Below, piece after piece: positions 22,744-32,111 of a stretch of DNA of 64,000 nucleotides. The notes under the pieces are model-generated. The model did not search any database. It was not told where the DNA came from and worked only from the letters and a program-made list of their open reading frames with translations. The stretch is from the NCBI GenBank assembly GCA_963920635.1, contig OY987298.1:132217180-132281179 (forward strand). Reading direction: 5' to 3'. This DNA comes from Pseudeuparius sepicola. Taxonomy: Eukaryota > Arthropoda > Insecta > Coleoptera > Anthribidae. The position numbers and the translations under genes are program-made. Position 1 is the first letter of the stretch. Every line of letters starts with the position of its first letter.

Positions 22744-23046
22744 GTGTCAACAACTGGTGTTATACCAAAAAGTTTGCTGAGAAACATCAAGGAGCTGGGT
22801 CTAACTGATAGTCTTTACAGGTGCATGCAGAAAGCGGTACTACTTGCGACAGCCCGAACCGTCAGGAAATTCATGGGGAGTGCAGGAACGTCCAACAACA
22901 TCAATGTCACCTAAGGCCCGATAACACGGCAAGGGTCTCGTCCGAGCCAGATCCTTTTGGTATCCGGGATACCCGGGATCTGAGTGAATGTTCCCCGTAG
23001 AGGGAGTGCGAATGCCTTTTGGCTAAGTCGAGATAATAATAATAAT
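22744..23046 (+). mobile_element. 5'-truncated non-LTR retrotransposon, 3' end
   Basis: Coding remnant 22744-22914 reads TGVIPKSLLRNIKELGL, then MQKAVLLATARTVRKFM, and stops at 22912-22914. This is the C-terminus of insect LINEs of the R2-like group with a DVAIPNNNN endonuclease block. A 3' UTR follows and the copy ends in (ATA)n, the expected tail. Upstream pol is absent, as in typical 5'-truncated insertions. A longer copy is at 52742-53600. Confidence 0.7.
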
Positions 23047-23772
23047 AAAGCCATATATTTCCAACAGGTTTACCACCTAATTACGGGAAACACTTACACC
23101 TAAAATAATAAACTTTACATACCAAATTTAAATTACAAGTGATATCAATATTAATATATAGTAAGATATATAGTATGACTAAATACATATTAACAAACCT
23201 CTAATTGCAACTCACTGGATGTCTATTCTGTTAAGAATTTTTTCAGCTATGGCTCGAATGGAAGTACAATGTACATCACAATGGGAAGAGGTCATATTAA
23301 AATTCTGACACATATAGCTTATTGGAGACTATAAATAACTGTTGGTATAATTATAATATATAATGTTGAATCATTACGATGCCATTTGTCATTATTGGTC
23401 TAGTTATATATTCTGTCTGGGCAGTAAACCAAACAAACCAAAACCACAATAATAAATTGTTGGAATTTTTTTATTAAGTGCGAGCGGCCGGATAACAATG
23501 AAAGTGGAAGGGGGGTGCTGCCTCAATTACATTTGCGTTATATAGAAACAAATCGGAAGGTTTGAAGGGCTTATTAAAGCGTTTTCCAAAGCACAAAGAA
23601 AAATTTTCAACCCTGCCAAACGTGTGTTATATTTGGTCAAGAATCAGAGGTAGAGGAATGTTCCATGTAGGTGCAAATCAATATTTTAATTAAATTATTT
23701 CAATACAAAATAAATATTTTACTTTTAAAAATTATAAATTTTCATGGCAATCGACGTAAAATTAATAATACA
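23047..23772. other. intron-like sequence before the LTR element
   Basis: AT-rich with no recognisable feature. The last four bases, TACA (23769-23772), are the target-site duplication of the LTR element. Confidence 0.4.
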
Positions 23773-24174
23773 TGTTACGCGGACCGAGCGGTAAATAACT
23801 TTTTAAAAATTATTTTTTTTTTCACTTGGTTTTTATTTAATTATTACAAGAACCCTTTTTTACAATTGAACTGGATTTAATAATTGTTGGAAAAAATTGA
23901 ACAATTGGACTGAACAATGAATGCTAATAATAATGATTGTCTGTTGTGTGTTACTGTTAACTATTGCCGCCGAATGGCATCAGAGGCTTTTATAGCCTTT
24001 TGGTGCTTGGTAAGGGAAATGCTAGAAGCGCGAGATTTTTCCAGAGAGTCTTGGAACGGATGTGGAGTCTGTGTAATAGAAGAAGTCGAAGTTTGCAGAA
24101 ATTTAAGAAGCGTGATAACGTATTTATTTGAGACGTAGTTTCTGTGATTAGTTAGCGTATTTTCTGATATAACA
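23773..24174 (-). repeat. 3' LTR of the retroelement
   Basis: 402 bp with the same TG...CA ends as the 5' LTR. Preceded on the plus strand by the TACA duplication (23769-23772). The polypurine tract lies immediately inside. Confidence 0.95.
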
Positions 24175-24191
24175 ATTGCTTTCCCCTTATT
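24175..24191 (-). other. polypurine tract
   Basis: Sense-strand AATAAGGGGAAAGCAAT directly upstream of the 3' LTR. It supplies the primer for plus-strand DNA synthesis. Confidence 0.7.
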
Positions 24192-24435
24192 GAAAAAGAT
24201 GATGCCATGCAGCAGCTTTTTATAATAATAATATAAAATAGGAAATATAAAATATACAATAATTGAACAATATAAGGTTATAAAATAGTATCTAAGATAA
24301 GATAATAGGGCTATTGGTTACAATATAAAATAGTTACATAGGTTAGTATAAAACAATAACTAAATTGATAATAATAAGGCAAAAGTATCGGTTAATTATA
24401 GGACAGCTTAATACTAGAGACAAGTTTGTTTAGAC
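24192..24435 (-). other. retroelement 3' UTR
   Basis: AT-rich segment between the env stop and the polypurine tract, with loosely repeated ATAAAATAG/ATAATAAT words. No coding feature. Confidence 0.6.
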
Positions 24436-26320
24436 TTAAGCTACGTTTTTATTAGTATTTAGTTCAACCTCCTCAAAGGTTTCATTTAGTTTTTCTTTAA
24501 AAGATCGTCTTTTCGACGGGATAAATCTTTGAAATATTTTATCTGTTTTTGGAGACTTCGGATTTTGGTTATCATTAGTGATTCTTATTTTAAAATCCTT
24601 AAAGCTACCTTTCTTTTTACATTTACAAAATATATACAATATGATCAATAATATTAATAAAACAATTACGAAGTAGGTGAACCAGGGGTAGTATTTTTGA
24701 GAATAAGGTTCGTTTATCAAGTCATCTAATTGTTTCGAATATTCGTTAAGTTTATGTTTTGCAACGTCTAAATCTTCATAATTTATGTTGTTTATTTTTA
24801 AGGGCTTTAGTTTTGGAATTTGTGTCTGAATGTTATTTGGTAACTTTTCACAACATTCGTAAGGTACCATAATTGGATGAAAGCTATAATTTATGTTTGA
24901 GACTTCTCGATTTTGAGATTTTATATAAATATCACCAATATATGCAAAACAATCGTCCTTTAGAGTTAAAATATAGTTACTTTTAATGGTATCTGAAATA
25001 ACCATGTTTTCTTTACATTTTATGGTGATAGGAGTTTCGTCTATACTTATTATTAACCAAACATTTTCTTGTAGGAATTGAACATTGTATCCTCTAAAAT
25101 CTACGACCATGTTTTCACAGGTAGAGGGTAATTGCATTTGGAATTTAAATAATTGCGCTTCACACGCAGAACTGGAAACAACAGGTGTTGCTATTAAATG
25201 TTTACAAATTTTTATGTTGTCTTGTAAATCTTTACATTTGTCTATATCAGAAACAATAACAAATTTACTAGAATCTTCATTTCTTGCGATATACTTTTTC
25301 TCATTTGGAAATAGCATATGGTACAGTTGGGTTCGATTGTCTTTTATGGGAATAGGATATAAGCGGAACATTATGAAATTTTCTGGCTCTGTTAGTGGAA
25401 TCTCTATTGCGAAAACTATCTTTGTGTCTGTCTGAAAGGCTTTGAGTTCAATTATTCCAAAATAATTTGAGATAAGAGTTGGAAAGACTGGTAATGGTAA
25501 GTGATTTCTTTGTAAATTTTCTGATATGTAACGTAATTGATTAATAAAATCATTTGGAGTTATAATTGAAGTGTGCATTATATTTAAACGAGAAAATGTA
25601 ATTGAATTCAAAATATCGTTTAATGTAAGTTCAATAAAAGAATATGATGCCATTAGTTGTTCTGCAATTTCAAAAATTTGTAATTTTGATTCATAAAAAC
25701 TTAAATCATCAACGATGTTATAAATACTTTCTTCAATTTTGACTATGTCTTCCTTAAACGTTTCTTCGTCTATCTGCAAATTTCTTAAAGTTTCATTGAA
25801 ATTCTTTATAACCGATGTGGTTACTGAGATTTGATTTTTCATTAAATTTTCAATTCTAGTTTCATCTTTACTTATTTTTTCTATACAATCATTAAAATAT
25901 TGTCCATCAGAAGCGTCAAGGTTACCAGTCAAGAATTTAAAAATACTTCCAATACCATTTACTAGACCACGTTTTGACCTGGTAGGCACGTCAAATTCTA
26001 ATTCCTTAAATTTATTTTCTATATCGTTTGAAATTTGGTTTAAGAGGCTAAGATGAGTTTCAACTTCAGACTTAAAGGCTTTCATTCGATTATTAGGAGC
26101 TGATGCTAACCTATATAAATTTTCTAATATAACATTATTTTTCTCAAAATTTTCTTTAAGTGTTGCCGTATCTTTATAAGTTAAAATTGTCCATTTGTCA
26201 TTCGAGATTTTTACATCAAATATTTCGTGATAGTATAAGCCTATAGTGTTTTTTATTGGTTCCAATTTGTATTGGTGATTTTCGAGGGGTATTCCTAAAA
26301 TCATGGCACATTGTAACAAT
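24436..26320 (-). CDS. env: retroelement envelope protein, F-protein/errantivirus type
   Basis: Open exon of 628 codons after a TTTTCTCTTTTCAG/A acceptor at 26321. The first in-frame ATG is at 26304, but the exon can be read from its first codon, so a short 5' exon probably provides the start and signal peptide. Counted from 26319, a furin-type site RSKR ends at residue 117 and is followed by a Gly-rich hydrophobic fusion-peptide-like stretch (118-131). A long helical ectodomain with a Cys cluster (about 365-500) follows, then a transmembrane segment (about 549-566) with a Cys/Lys-rich stop-transfer, and a tail of about 60 residues. This fits the baculovirus F-like Env of insect errantiviruses. 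The frame is intact. Confidence 0.88.
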
Positions 26321-26368
26321 CTGAAAAGAGAAAATTTAAACTTGTATTATTGAGAAGGAATTAATTGC

Positions 26369-26651
26369 TTATTTTTCTTTTATTTTTCGAACTTTTTCCC
26401 GTTGTTCCTTTAAAAATCTATCTATTTCTGCTTCTAAATCTTCTGGAGTGATTTGTTCGGGTGGTATTTTGATTGGTGTATATTTTATAGTAATTTTATT
26501 ATTTTCAACTACGCGTTCCCTCTTAAATTTCATTAGTTTTTCAAATTTTACTTTTCTTTGATTTTTATTTAAGGATATTTTTATTCTTTTAGGACCTATA
26601 TACGGTTCGGATTCAAGTTGATCTCTTAAATTGATGATACATTGTAACGAC
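26369..26651 (-). CDS. small basic ORF between pol and env, exon-like
   Basis: An open frame of about 93 codons that has no ATG near its start but follows a strong splice acceptor (TTTTTCCTTTCCTTCCAG/G). It reads SLQCIINLRDQLESE, then very Lys/Arg-rich sequence (KRIKISLNKNQRKVKFEKL) and an acidic-basic helix-like end (ITPEDLEAEIDRFLKEQREK). The stop is at 26369-26371. Its start resembles the start of env (LLQCAMIL), and both exons take one leftover base in the same phase, so both could splice to one 5' coding exon. No family recognised; an accessory protein is possible. Confidence 0.5.
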
Positions 26652-26685
26652 CTGGAAGGAAAGGAAAAATGAGAAAAAAATTTTT

Positions 26686-27267
26686 TTATTCAACTTCTTG
26701 AGATTGTTTTTTGTTATCTTCATTCTCGTAGTATCTTTTTAGCATGTCAAAATTCACCTTACTAGTTTGCTCAGTGAGAGGGTTATAAATTAGAGCAGAA
26801 TTCCTATAAATTTCTCGAATTTCGAAGGGGCCGTTAAATTTGTTAGCTAATTTATTTTTTATTTGCGATTGTTTAACCCATACCTTTTCGCCTACATTGA
26901 ACTCATGCTGTTCTGATATCGTTTTGTCGAAGCGCACTTTTGCTTTCTGCTTTTTAAGGTCTGTTCGAGCGCGTGCTATATTATAATAATGTTTCATTTT
27001 TGAACTCAGGTCACGCACGTATTTTGTTATCAGCTGTTCCTCGCTGTATAAGGTTTCTGGGTGTCTAGATGATGTGTGTCCGAATATTAATTCGTATGGA
27101 GTATAGCCGTGGGTGTTATTTATAGAGTTATTATAACAAACGCATGCGTATGGGAGCAATTGTAAAGGGTGTTCACCTGGTGTTTCGAGGGTCATAGATC
27201 TAATCATTTCTAATAATGTGGCGTGAAACCTTTCAAGAGAACCGTTCGATTGAGGGTGATTTATAGA
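26686..27267 (-). CDS. retroelement integrase C-terminal part
   Basis: Continuation of the pol frame after the TAG at 27268-27270. It begins with the conserved NHPQSNGSLERFH block that holds the catalytic Glu. It then has NNSINNTHGYTPYELIFG, a basic stretch, and the C-terminal GEKVWVKQSQIKNKLANKFN / GPFEIREI module typical of gypsy integrases. Ends SQEVE at 26686. It lies 34 nt before a strong splice acceptor. Confidence 0.85.
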   Translation of the reverse strand, partial: SINHPQSNGSLERFHATLLEMIRSMTLETPGEHPLQLLPYACVCYNNSINNTHGYTPYELIFGHTSSRHPETLYSEEQLITKYVRDLSSKMKHYYNIARARTDLKKQKAKVRFDKTISEQHEFNVGEKVWVKQSQIKNKLANKFNGPFEIREIYRNSALIYNPLTEQTSKVNFDMLKRYYENEDNKKQSQEVE

Positions 27268-30200
27268 CTAATATGTTAGTTTTATATTATACAATTTACA
27301 AAGGTCGCTCATAATTTGGTTATTAAATTCCTTACCGCTATCGCAGTGTATTCGCATAGGGGCACCGTAGTGTTGGATATAAAAAATGACTTTATCTGCC
27401 ACTTCTCTAGCCGTTTTGTTCTGTAAAGGATATGCTTGGGTAAATTTGCTTAGTTCGTCCCTAATGGTTAGTACTAAATGTTTTGTGGGGATTTCTAAAA
27501 TATCTAGGTTGATTCTTTCGAAAGGGGCCTTAGGCGTTTCCGTAATAACTAATGGATTTGATAAATTTTTTCGACATATTTTTGCCTTTTGACAAATCTC
27601 GCATCGTTTAATGAAATTTTCTACGTCTTTAGTTAGACCAGGCCAATTGTATTTTACTCGGATTCTTCTTATAGTCTCGTTAATTCCTCGATGGAAATTT
27701 GCTTTTCCTGAATGGTAATTGTCTATTATAATTGGTATTTGATCTTCGTCAGGTTTTTGAACTACGTCTTGACATATTACAAGGTTTAAATTAATTTCAG
27801 CGAATATATAGCTAAATATTTCGAAAATAGGTAGTTCTACGTTATTTTCTATGTGGTACGTTTTGGATTCTTCGAATACATGTTTACATTGAAATAATGA
27901 TATGAATAAAACTTGAACAGCTGACTCGAAGTCATAGGGTAAATGAATTAAATAATATTTTCGATTTTTGACTGACTGACTAGTTACGACGTTAACTTGA
28001 TTTTGACTAAAGTCTGGGTTAAGTTCAAGAATATCTTCAAGAAGTTTTTCATGAAAATCAGTAATTTTGTCTTGCTGTAAAAATATAACAATATCCTTAT
28101 GAGACTTATCTAATAGTTGAGAATTGGAGGATTGTATTTTAGAAAAATCTATTATTGATTGAGTTTTATATAAATTTATGAATCTTGTGAATTCTCTTGC
28201 TATAGTTTCTAAATCGACATTAATTTCTTCCTGCGGGTTTTCGACATTCGAAGGTCCTGCCAATGGACTTAAACCAGTATGAAATATGTGATTAATTTTA
28301 ATCCTTGATAAAGCGTCTGCGTTTTTGTTAATTCTTCCAGGCTTGTACAAAATTTCGTAGTTATAGTCTTCCATTTTTAATCTCCATCTTGCTAAACGTG
28401 AACCGGGATCTTTTACATTAAATAAATAGGTTAAAGGACGATGATCAGTAACTAGTTTGAATTTTCTACCATAAATATATGGCCTAAAGGTCTTACATGC
28501 CCAGAGTATTGCCAAAAGTTCTTTCTCGATAGTACTGTATTTTGATTCTGCCGAGTTTAGGGTTCTGGAAGCATAAGCTATCGGGAGATCCTTTCCTATC
28601 GTTCCTTGTGACAGGACAGCTCCTACGGCTAAGTCTGATGCGTCGGTAGTGATTATAAAAGGTTCCTCAAAATTGGGATAAATTAAAATTGGACTTTTGG
28701 TTAAAATATCTTTAAGTTGAGAAAACGAATTTTCGCAATTTATATCGAAGTTAAATGGAACGTCTTTCTTTAGTAGGCTTGTCATTGGTTTTGCAATTTT
28801 CGCGAATTCTGGTATGAATCTTCTATAGTAGCCGGCTAGGCCTAAAAAGGATTTAATATCTTTTGGATTTTTAGGTTGAGGAAAATTTACTACCGCTTTA
28901 ATCTTTTCAGGATTCGGTTTTACGCCATCTTTAGTTACGACATGCCCTAAGTATGCCACTTCTTTTCTTAAAAACTCACATTTATCCGGTTGAATTTTCA
29001 AATTCGCTACGCGTAGTCTATCGAATACTTCAGATATTCTAGAGATATGCTCTTTAATTGTAGCAGAGTAAATTATAATATCGTCCATATACACTAAACA
29101 ACGTTCATTCTGTATACCTGTCAAAATATTATCTACCACCCTCTGAAACGTTGAGGGGGCGTTCTTGAGCCCGAATGGCATCCTAGTAAATTCAAAATGG
29201 CCGTTTTCTACTGAGAAAGCTGTTTTTTCTATGTCTTCTGTTTGTATTTCTATTTGGTGGAATCCGGAAGCTAAATCTAGGGTTGAAAAGTATTGACACC
29301 TGCCTAGTTGGTCTAAGAGATCATTTATATTCGGTAATGGATATTTATCGTCTATTGTGAGCTCATTTAATTTCCAATAATCTATCACAACTCGCCATTT
29401 TTGCTTATTACTGGCGTCCATTTTTTTTGGTACCACCCAAACGGGGGAACTCCATGGGCTAATTGAAGGTTTTATTATTCCTTGATCTAACATTTCTGAG
29501 ATTTGCCTTTTAACTTCTGTTTTGTGAATGTGAGGGTATCTATAGGATTTTGTATATACAGGTTTTGCATTATTAGTGTCGATCCGATGTTTTATTTGAT
29601 TAGTAAAGGTCAATCTATCTCTTTCGAGGTAGAAAATGTCAGAATATTCTAAACAAAGATCAGAAATTAACTGTTTTTCTTCTTGATTTAAGTGTCCTAA
29701 CCTTAACTGATTCCGTATTTCATTTTCTCGATTAATTTCGTTAATATTTAGAATTGGAATAGAATTATTAGGTAAGGGATCAAAATCACAAATTATTACT
29801 TCACATGGCACCGATTGAAATAAAAAGTTTATCATTTGTTTTATTTTATACCATTTTAATTTATCCAACCCACAAGCAATTTTCGGAAGCGCTAACCATT
29901 TGACATCATCAGCAAGAATTTTTTCTCGTAAGTCCTTAAGCGTAACCCATAAAGCATCGTAGTTTGGTTTATCGTTAAAATGTTTTTTCGTAATTAAATA
30001 GTACAGAAATCTATCGTTATCTCTTAACATGGCCACTTGTCCTACCTTCTTATCTTGGTTGAAAAGTTCAGAAACATTACCAAATTTTTGTTTAAATATT
30101 CTAGCTATTCCGGCATTCATTTTGAAATCTTCAGAAACACAGTGTCCTATAGAATATTTCTCCGGAATTAAAAATAAATCTACCTTTATTTCTTTAATTG

Positions 30201-30393
30201 TATCCGGCATAAAATGTTTTGATTTTTTGAAATTCTTAAACTCTTCATCAGTTCCTAAATTGAATTTTTGATAGGGAAAATTAGGTTCAACATTTTCTAT
30301 TGGTATTTCCGTTTCATCGCATGGTTCTATCTTAATATCATTAAATTTGACAGTTTGTTCAGTTTCATTATTATTTAGGATAGTGGTTAAAAA
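27268..30393 (-). CDS. pol: retroelement pol: macrodomain, reverse transcriptase, RNase H, integrase N part
   Basis: Open for 1,041 codons; residues are counted from the Met at 30210. Residues 8-142 read as a macrodomain (separate entry). The RT covers about 220-400, with VVIDYWKLNELT, STLDLASGFHQI, and catalytic YMDD at 374-377. RNase H follows with Asp 523 (TTDASD), Glu 564 (EKELLAIL), Asp 589 (VTDHRPL) and Asp 632 (NADALSR). Integrase has the HHCC zinc finger (His 833, His 840, Cys 870, Cys 873) and the first two acidic residues, Asp 903 and Asp 957. The frame hits TAG at 27268-27270 shortly before the expected catalytic Glu, which lies beyond the stop. The protein belongs to the Ty3/gypsy type. 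Confidence 0.92.
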   Translation of the reverse strand, partial: FLTTILNNNETEQTVKFNDIKIEPCDETEIPIENVEPNFPYQKFNLGTDEEFKNFKKSKHFMPDTIKEIKVDLFLIPEKYSIGHCVSEDFKMNAGIARIFKQKFGNVSELFNQDKKVGQVAMLRDNDRFLYYLITKKHFNDKPNYDALWVTLKDLREKILADDVKWLALPKIACGLDKLKWYKIKQMINFLFQSVPCEVIICDFDPLPNNSIPILNINEINRENEIRNQLRLGHLNQEEKQLISDLCLEYSDIFYLERDRLTFTNQIKHRIDTNNAKPVYTKSYRYPHIHKTEVKRQISEMLDQGIIKPSISPWSSPVWVVPKKMDASNKQKWRVVIDYWKLNELTIDDKYPLPNINDLLDQLGRCQYFSTLDLASGFHQIEIQTEDIEKTAFSVENGHFEFTRMPFGLKNAPSTFQRVVDNILTGIQNERCLVYMDDIIIYSATIKEHISRISEVFDRLRVANLKIQPDKCEFLRKEVAYLGHVVTKDGVKPNPEKIKAVVNFPQPKNPKDIKSFLGLAGYYRRFIPEFAKIAKPMTSLLKKDVPFNFDINCENSFSQLKDILTKSPILIYPNFEEPFIITTDASDLAVGAVLSQGTIGKDLPIAYASRTLNSAESKYSTIEKELLAILWACKTFRPYIYGRKFKLVTDHRPLTYLFNVKDPGSRLARWRLKMEDYNYEILYKPGRINKNADALSRIKINHIFHTGLSPLAGPSNVENPQEEINVDLETIAREFTRFINLYKTQSIIDFSKIQSSNSQLLDKSHKDIVIFLQQDKITDFHEKLLEDILELNPDFSQNQVNVVTSQSVKNRKYYLIHLPYDFESAVQVLFISLFQCKHVFEESKTYHIENNVELPIFEIFSYIFAEINLNLVICQDVVQKPDEDQIPIIIDNYHSGKANFHRGINETIRRIRVKYNWPGLTKDVENFIKRCEICQKAKICRKNLSNPLVITETPKAPFERINLDILEIPTKHLVLTIRDELSKFTQAYPLQNKTAREVADKVIFYIQHYGAPMRIHCDSGKEFNNQIMSDLCKLYNIKLTY
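29782..30189 (-). CDS. OARD1/TARG1-like macrodomain within pol
   Basis: About 135 residues between protease and RT. By recalled family sequence this matches the ADP-ribose glycohydrolase OARD1 (TARG1) throughout. The ligand loop is HCVSEDFKMNAGIARIFKQK (residues 23-42), then VGQVAML, YYLITKKHFNDKPNYDALW with Lys 75/76, and LALPKIACGLDKLKW with Asp 116, then VIICDF. The Lys of TKK and the Asp of CGLD are the positions of the catalytic lysine and aspartate in human OARD1 (K84, D125), so hydrolase activity on ADP-ribosylated glutamate/aspartate is plausible. In most gypsy elements RT follows protease directly. Origin by capture of a host gene is an inference. Confidence 0.85.
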
Positions 30394-31038
30394 TTAACCT
30401 TTTTCGTTTATATGAACGAGTGCATTTGGGAGATAGACTTTATTTATTTCTTGTCCGAGTATAATTGCATCGACGTCTGTGAATTTTGAAGTAGTCAGTT
30501 TACATATTTTCTCAACTCTTGGTTCGATTGTTACAGCATTTATATTTGAAGAAATGTTTTGTTCGGTTGTTTTATTTTCGTCAGTAGTAAAATATAGAGG
30601 GATTTGAGCGTAATTTGTAATAAGTTTTCGTCTTCCATAACTAATATCTGCGTCGAATCTCATAAGAAAATCATTTCCTAAAATACCGTCAAATTCTAGA
30701 GGGAGTTCAAAAACATAAATTTTATGAGGGATCTCTTGTTCACTCATAGGGACTATAACTGATTGAGTTATTAAATGTTCGTCATTCGATATGCCTTTTA
30801 TTGTTATATTTTCCTGGTCGGAGTATTCTGAATAATTTTGGGCTACATGAGGTTTAATAATAGAAATTGATGCTCCCGAATCTATTAGAAGTTTATAATT
30901 TTGATTTGTACTTTTAATATAAATTAATCGTTCTTTAGGTACGACGTAAACACTTAGGTCAATTGGGTATTTTGGTTTATCGACAAGTTCTCGAAAGTTT
31001 TCTCTAAATTCCGGTCCGAGGCTTGTTGAGGAAAATTT
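30394..31038 (-). CDS. retroelement protease region of pro-pol
   Basis: Reached from gag by -1 frameshift. It contains the retropepsin active site in LLIDSGASISII (Asp codon at 30882-30880) and the flap/C-terminal signature FDGILGNDFLMRF. The frame ends at a TAA at 30394-30396 after VHINEKG; beyond that stop the same frame continues open into the macrodomain and RT. The stop is therefore either a recent nonsense mutation or, less likely, a programmed stop. Other copies of the element would tell which. Confidence 0.85.
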   Translation of the reverse strand, partial: KFSSTSLGPEFRENFRELVDKPKYPIDLSVYVVPKERLIYIKSTNQNYKLLIDSGASISIIKPHVAQNYSEYSDQENITIKGISNDEHLITQSVIVPMSEQEIPHKIYVFELPLEFDGILGNDFLMRFDADISYGRRKLITNYAQIPLYFTTDENKTTEQNISSNINAVTIEPRVEKICKLTTSKFTDVDAIILGQEINKVYLPNALVHINEKG

Positions 31039-32111
31039 ATGGGTTCTCGTCTGTCGTTAGGAATAGTCCCGGATGTGGAAGGAGTTGGTCTATGTGTCAT
31101 CGATACGTAGTTTGTCCTTTGTGGGTAGTTATTACTCCGGTAATTATTGTCGCTGTTACTGGTGGATGGTCTTTCGTTATAGGAATTTTGTCTAGGATGG
31201 TAAGTACTAGGAGGATTATAATTATTTTGTCTAGGGAAATTAAAATTGTTCTGTCTAGGAGGGTTAAAGTTCTGGTTTTGTCTAGGGTAATTTGAAAAAT
31301 TAGGACGAGATGGTCCTGGAGAGTTATTTTGAGTATAAAAATTCGTCTGTCTTTGCGAATTGTTATATTGTCTAGTACGGCATTCGTCAATCAAGTGTCC
31401 TGTCTTTTTACAATAGTTACAGACTTTAGTCGGCGTTTGTTGTGCAAATCTTTGCGTAGGTCTTGGGTTTGGATTTCGTGGTAAGGAAAATCTTTGGTTT
31501 TCGAAATATGATAATTGCATTTCCCTTTTAATTCTGGCTACCGCATCTACCATGTTAGTCGGATTACTAGCTCGAATGATCTGGCCTATTTTTGGTTCTA
31601 GCCCTGTTAATAGAGTGTTTAGAGTCATGTCTTCTATTAATTGGACTTGAGCTTGTTTTTGCGCTCGCGTCAAGTTTTGTTTTGAAATAGCCGATTGCAT
31701 TTTGGAATCTAAATTTATTATTTTATTACAGAAAGTTAAGGGACTTTCTTGCGGGAGTTGCCTAAGCCTCTGAAGATCTTGAATTAAAGAATTTAGGTCT
31801 CTCGGGTCGCCAAAGTGGACTTGTAATAAATTAGAAATATCCGGCCATTCGTTAATATCCCGACTGTTAATCAGCTGGGCTGCGCGTCCGCGAAGTTGAT
31901 TTTTTATTTTTATTACGAGAAAGGTAACTTGATCTTCTGTACAGATATCGTATGCCGTATTACAAGCATTGAGGAATGTATTAAGTGCAACTGAATCGCC
32001 GTCATATTCTGGTATTAGCATAAATATATCTCTTAAATCGTAGGAAATTTGTTCAGTAGTTTCGACAATAGTTTCGTTAGGGTCAACATTATCATCGCCT
32101 TGTCCTGACAT
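30954..32111 (-). CDS. gag: retroelement gag polyprotein
   Basis: A 385-residue structural protein from ATG at 32111 (MSGQGDDNVD). An in-frame TTG further upstream would lengthen it but is not needed. The middle has the capsid-like helical region of gypsy Gag (PEYDGDSVALNTFLNACN, then FGDPRDLNSL, LPQESPLTF). It is followed by a single CCHC zinc knuckle CNYCKKTGHLIDEC and a long Arg/Asn/Pro/Gln-rich tail with repeated PRQNN-type words, which suits nucleic-acid binding. The frame is fully open. It overlaps the protease frame by about 100 nt, with a candidate slippery site at 31038-31032. Confidence 0.9.
   Translation of the reverse strand: MSGQGDDNVDPNETIVETTEQISYDLRDIFMLIPEYDGDSVALNTFLNACNTAYDICTEDQVTFLVIKIKNQLRGRAAQLINSRDINEWPDISNLLQVHFGDPRDLNSLIQDLQRLRQLPQESPLTFCNKIINLDSKMQSAISKQNLTRAQKQAQVQLIEDMTLNTLLTGLEPKIGQIIRASNPTNMVDAVARIKREMQLSYFENQRFSLPRNPNPRPTQRFAQQTPTKVCNYCKKTGHLIDECRTRQYNNSQRQTNFYTQNNSPGPSRPNFSNYPRQNQNFNPPRQNNFNFPRQNNYNPPSTYHPRQNSYNERPSTSNSDNNYRSNNYPQRTNYVSMTHRPTPSTSGTIPNDRREPINFPQQASDRNLEKTFENLSINQNTQLT
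31032..31038 (-). promoter_or_regulatory. -1 ribosomal frameshift site, A AAT TTT
   Basis: On the sense strand AAATTTT sits in the gag frame as A-AAT-TTT, a canonical X XXY YYZ heptamer. It lies inside the gag/pro overlap (pro frame open from 31056, gag stops at 30954). The pro frame is exactly -1 relative to gag. No downstream stem-loop was folded. Confidence 0.65.

Noticed and set aside
23917..24138. A 73-codon frame in the LTR (also at 32809-33030)
   Set aside because: Present twice only because the LTR is duplicated, and antisense to the element. No recognised domain.
24436..26319. Plus-strand open frames opposite env, pol and gag (for example 25085-25435, 30029-30271, 31023-31295)
   Set aside because: They are antisense shadows of the retroelement genes, with no domain of their own.
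31097..31390. Second minus-strand frame overlapping the end of gag
   Set aside because: Composition follows the Arg/Asn/Pro repeats of gag read out of frame. The functional overlap is the pro frame starting at 31056, not this one.
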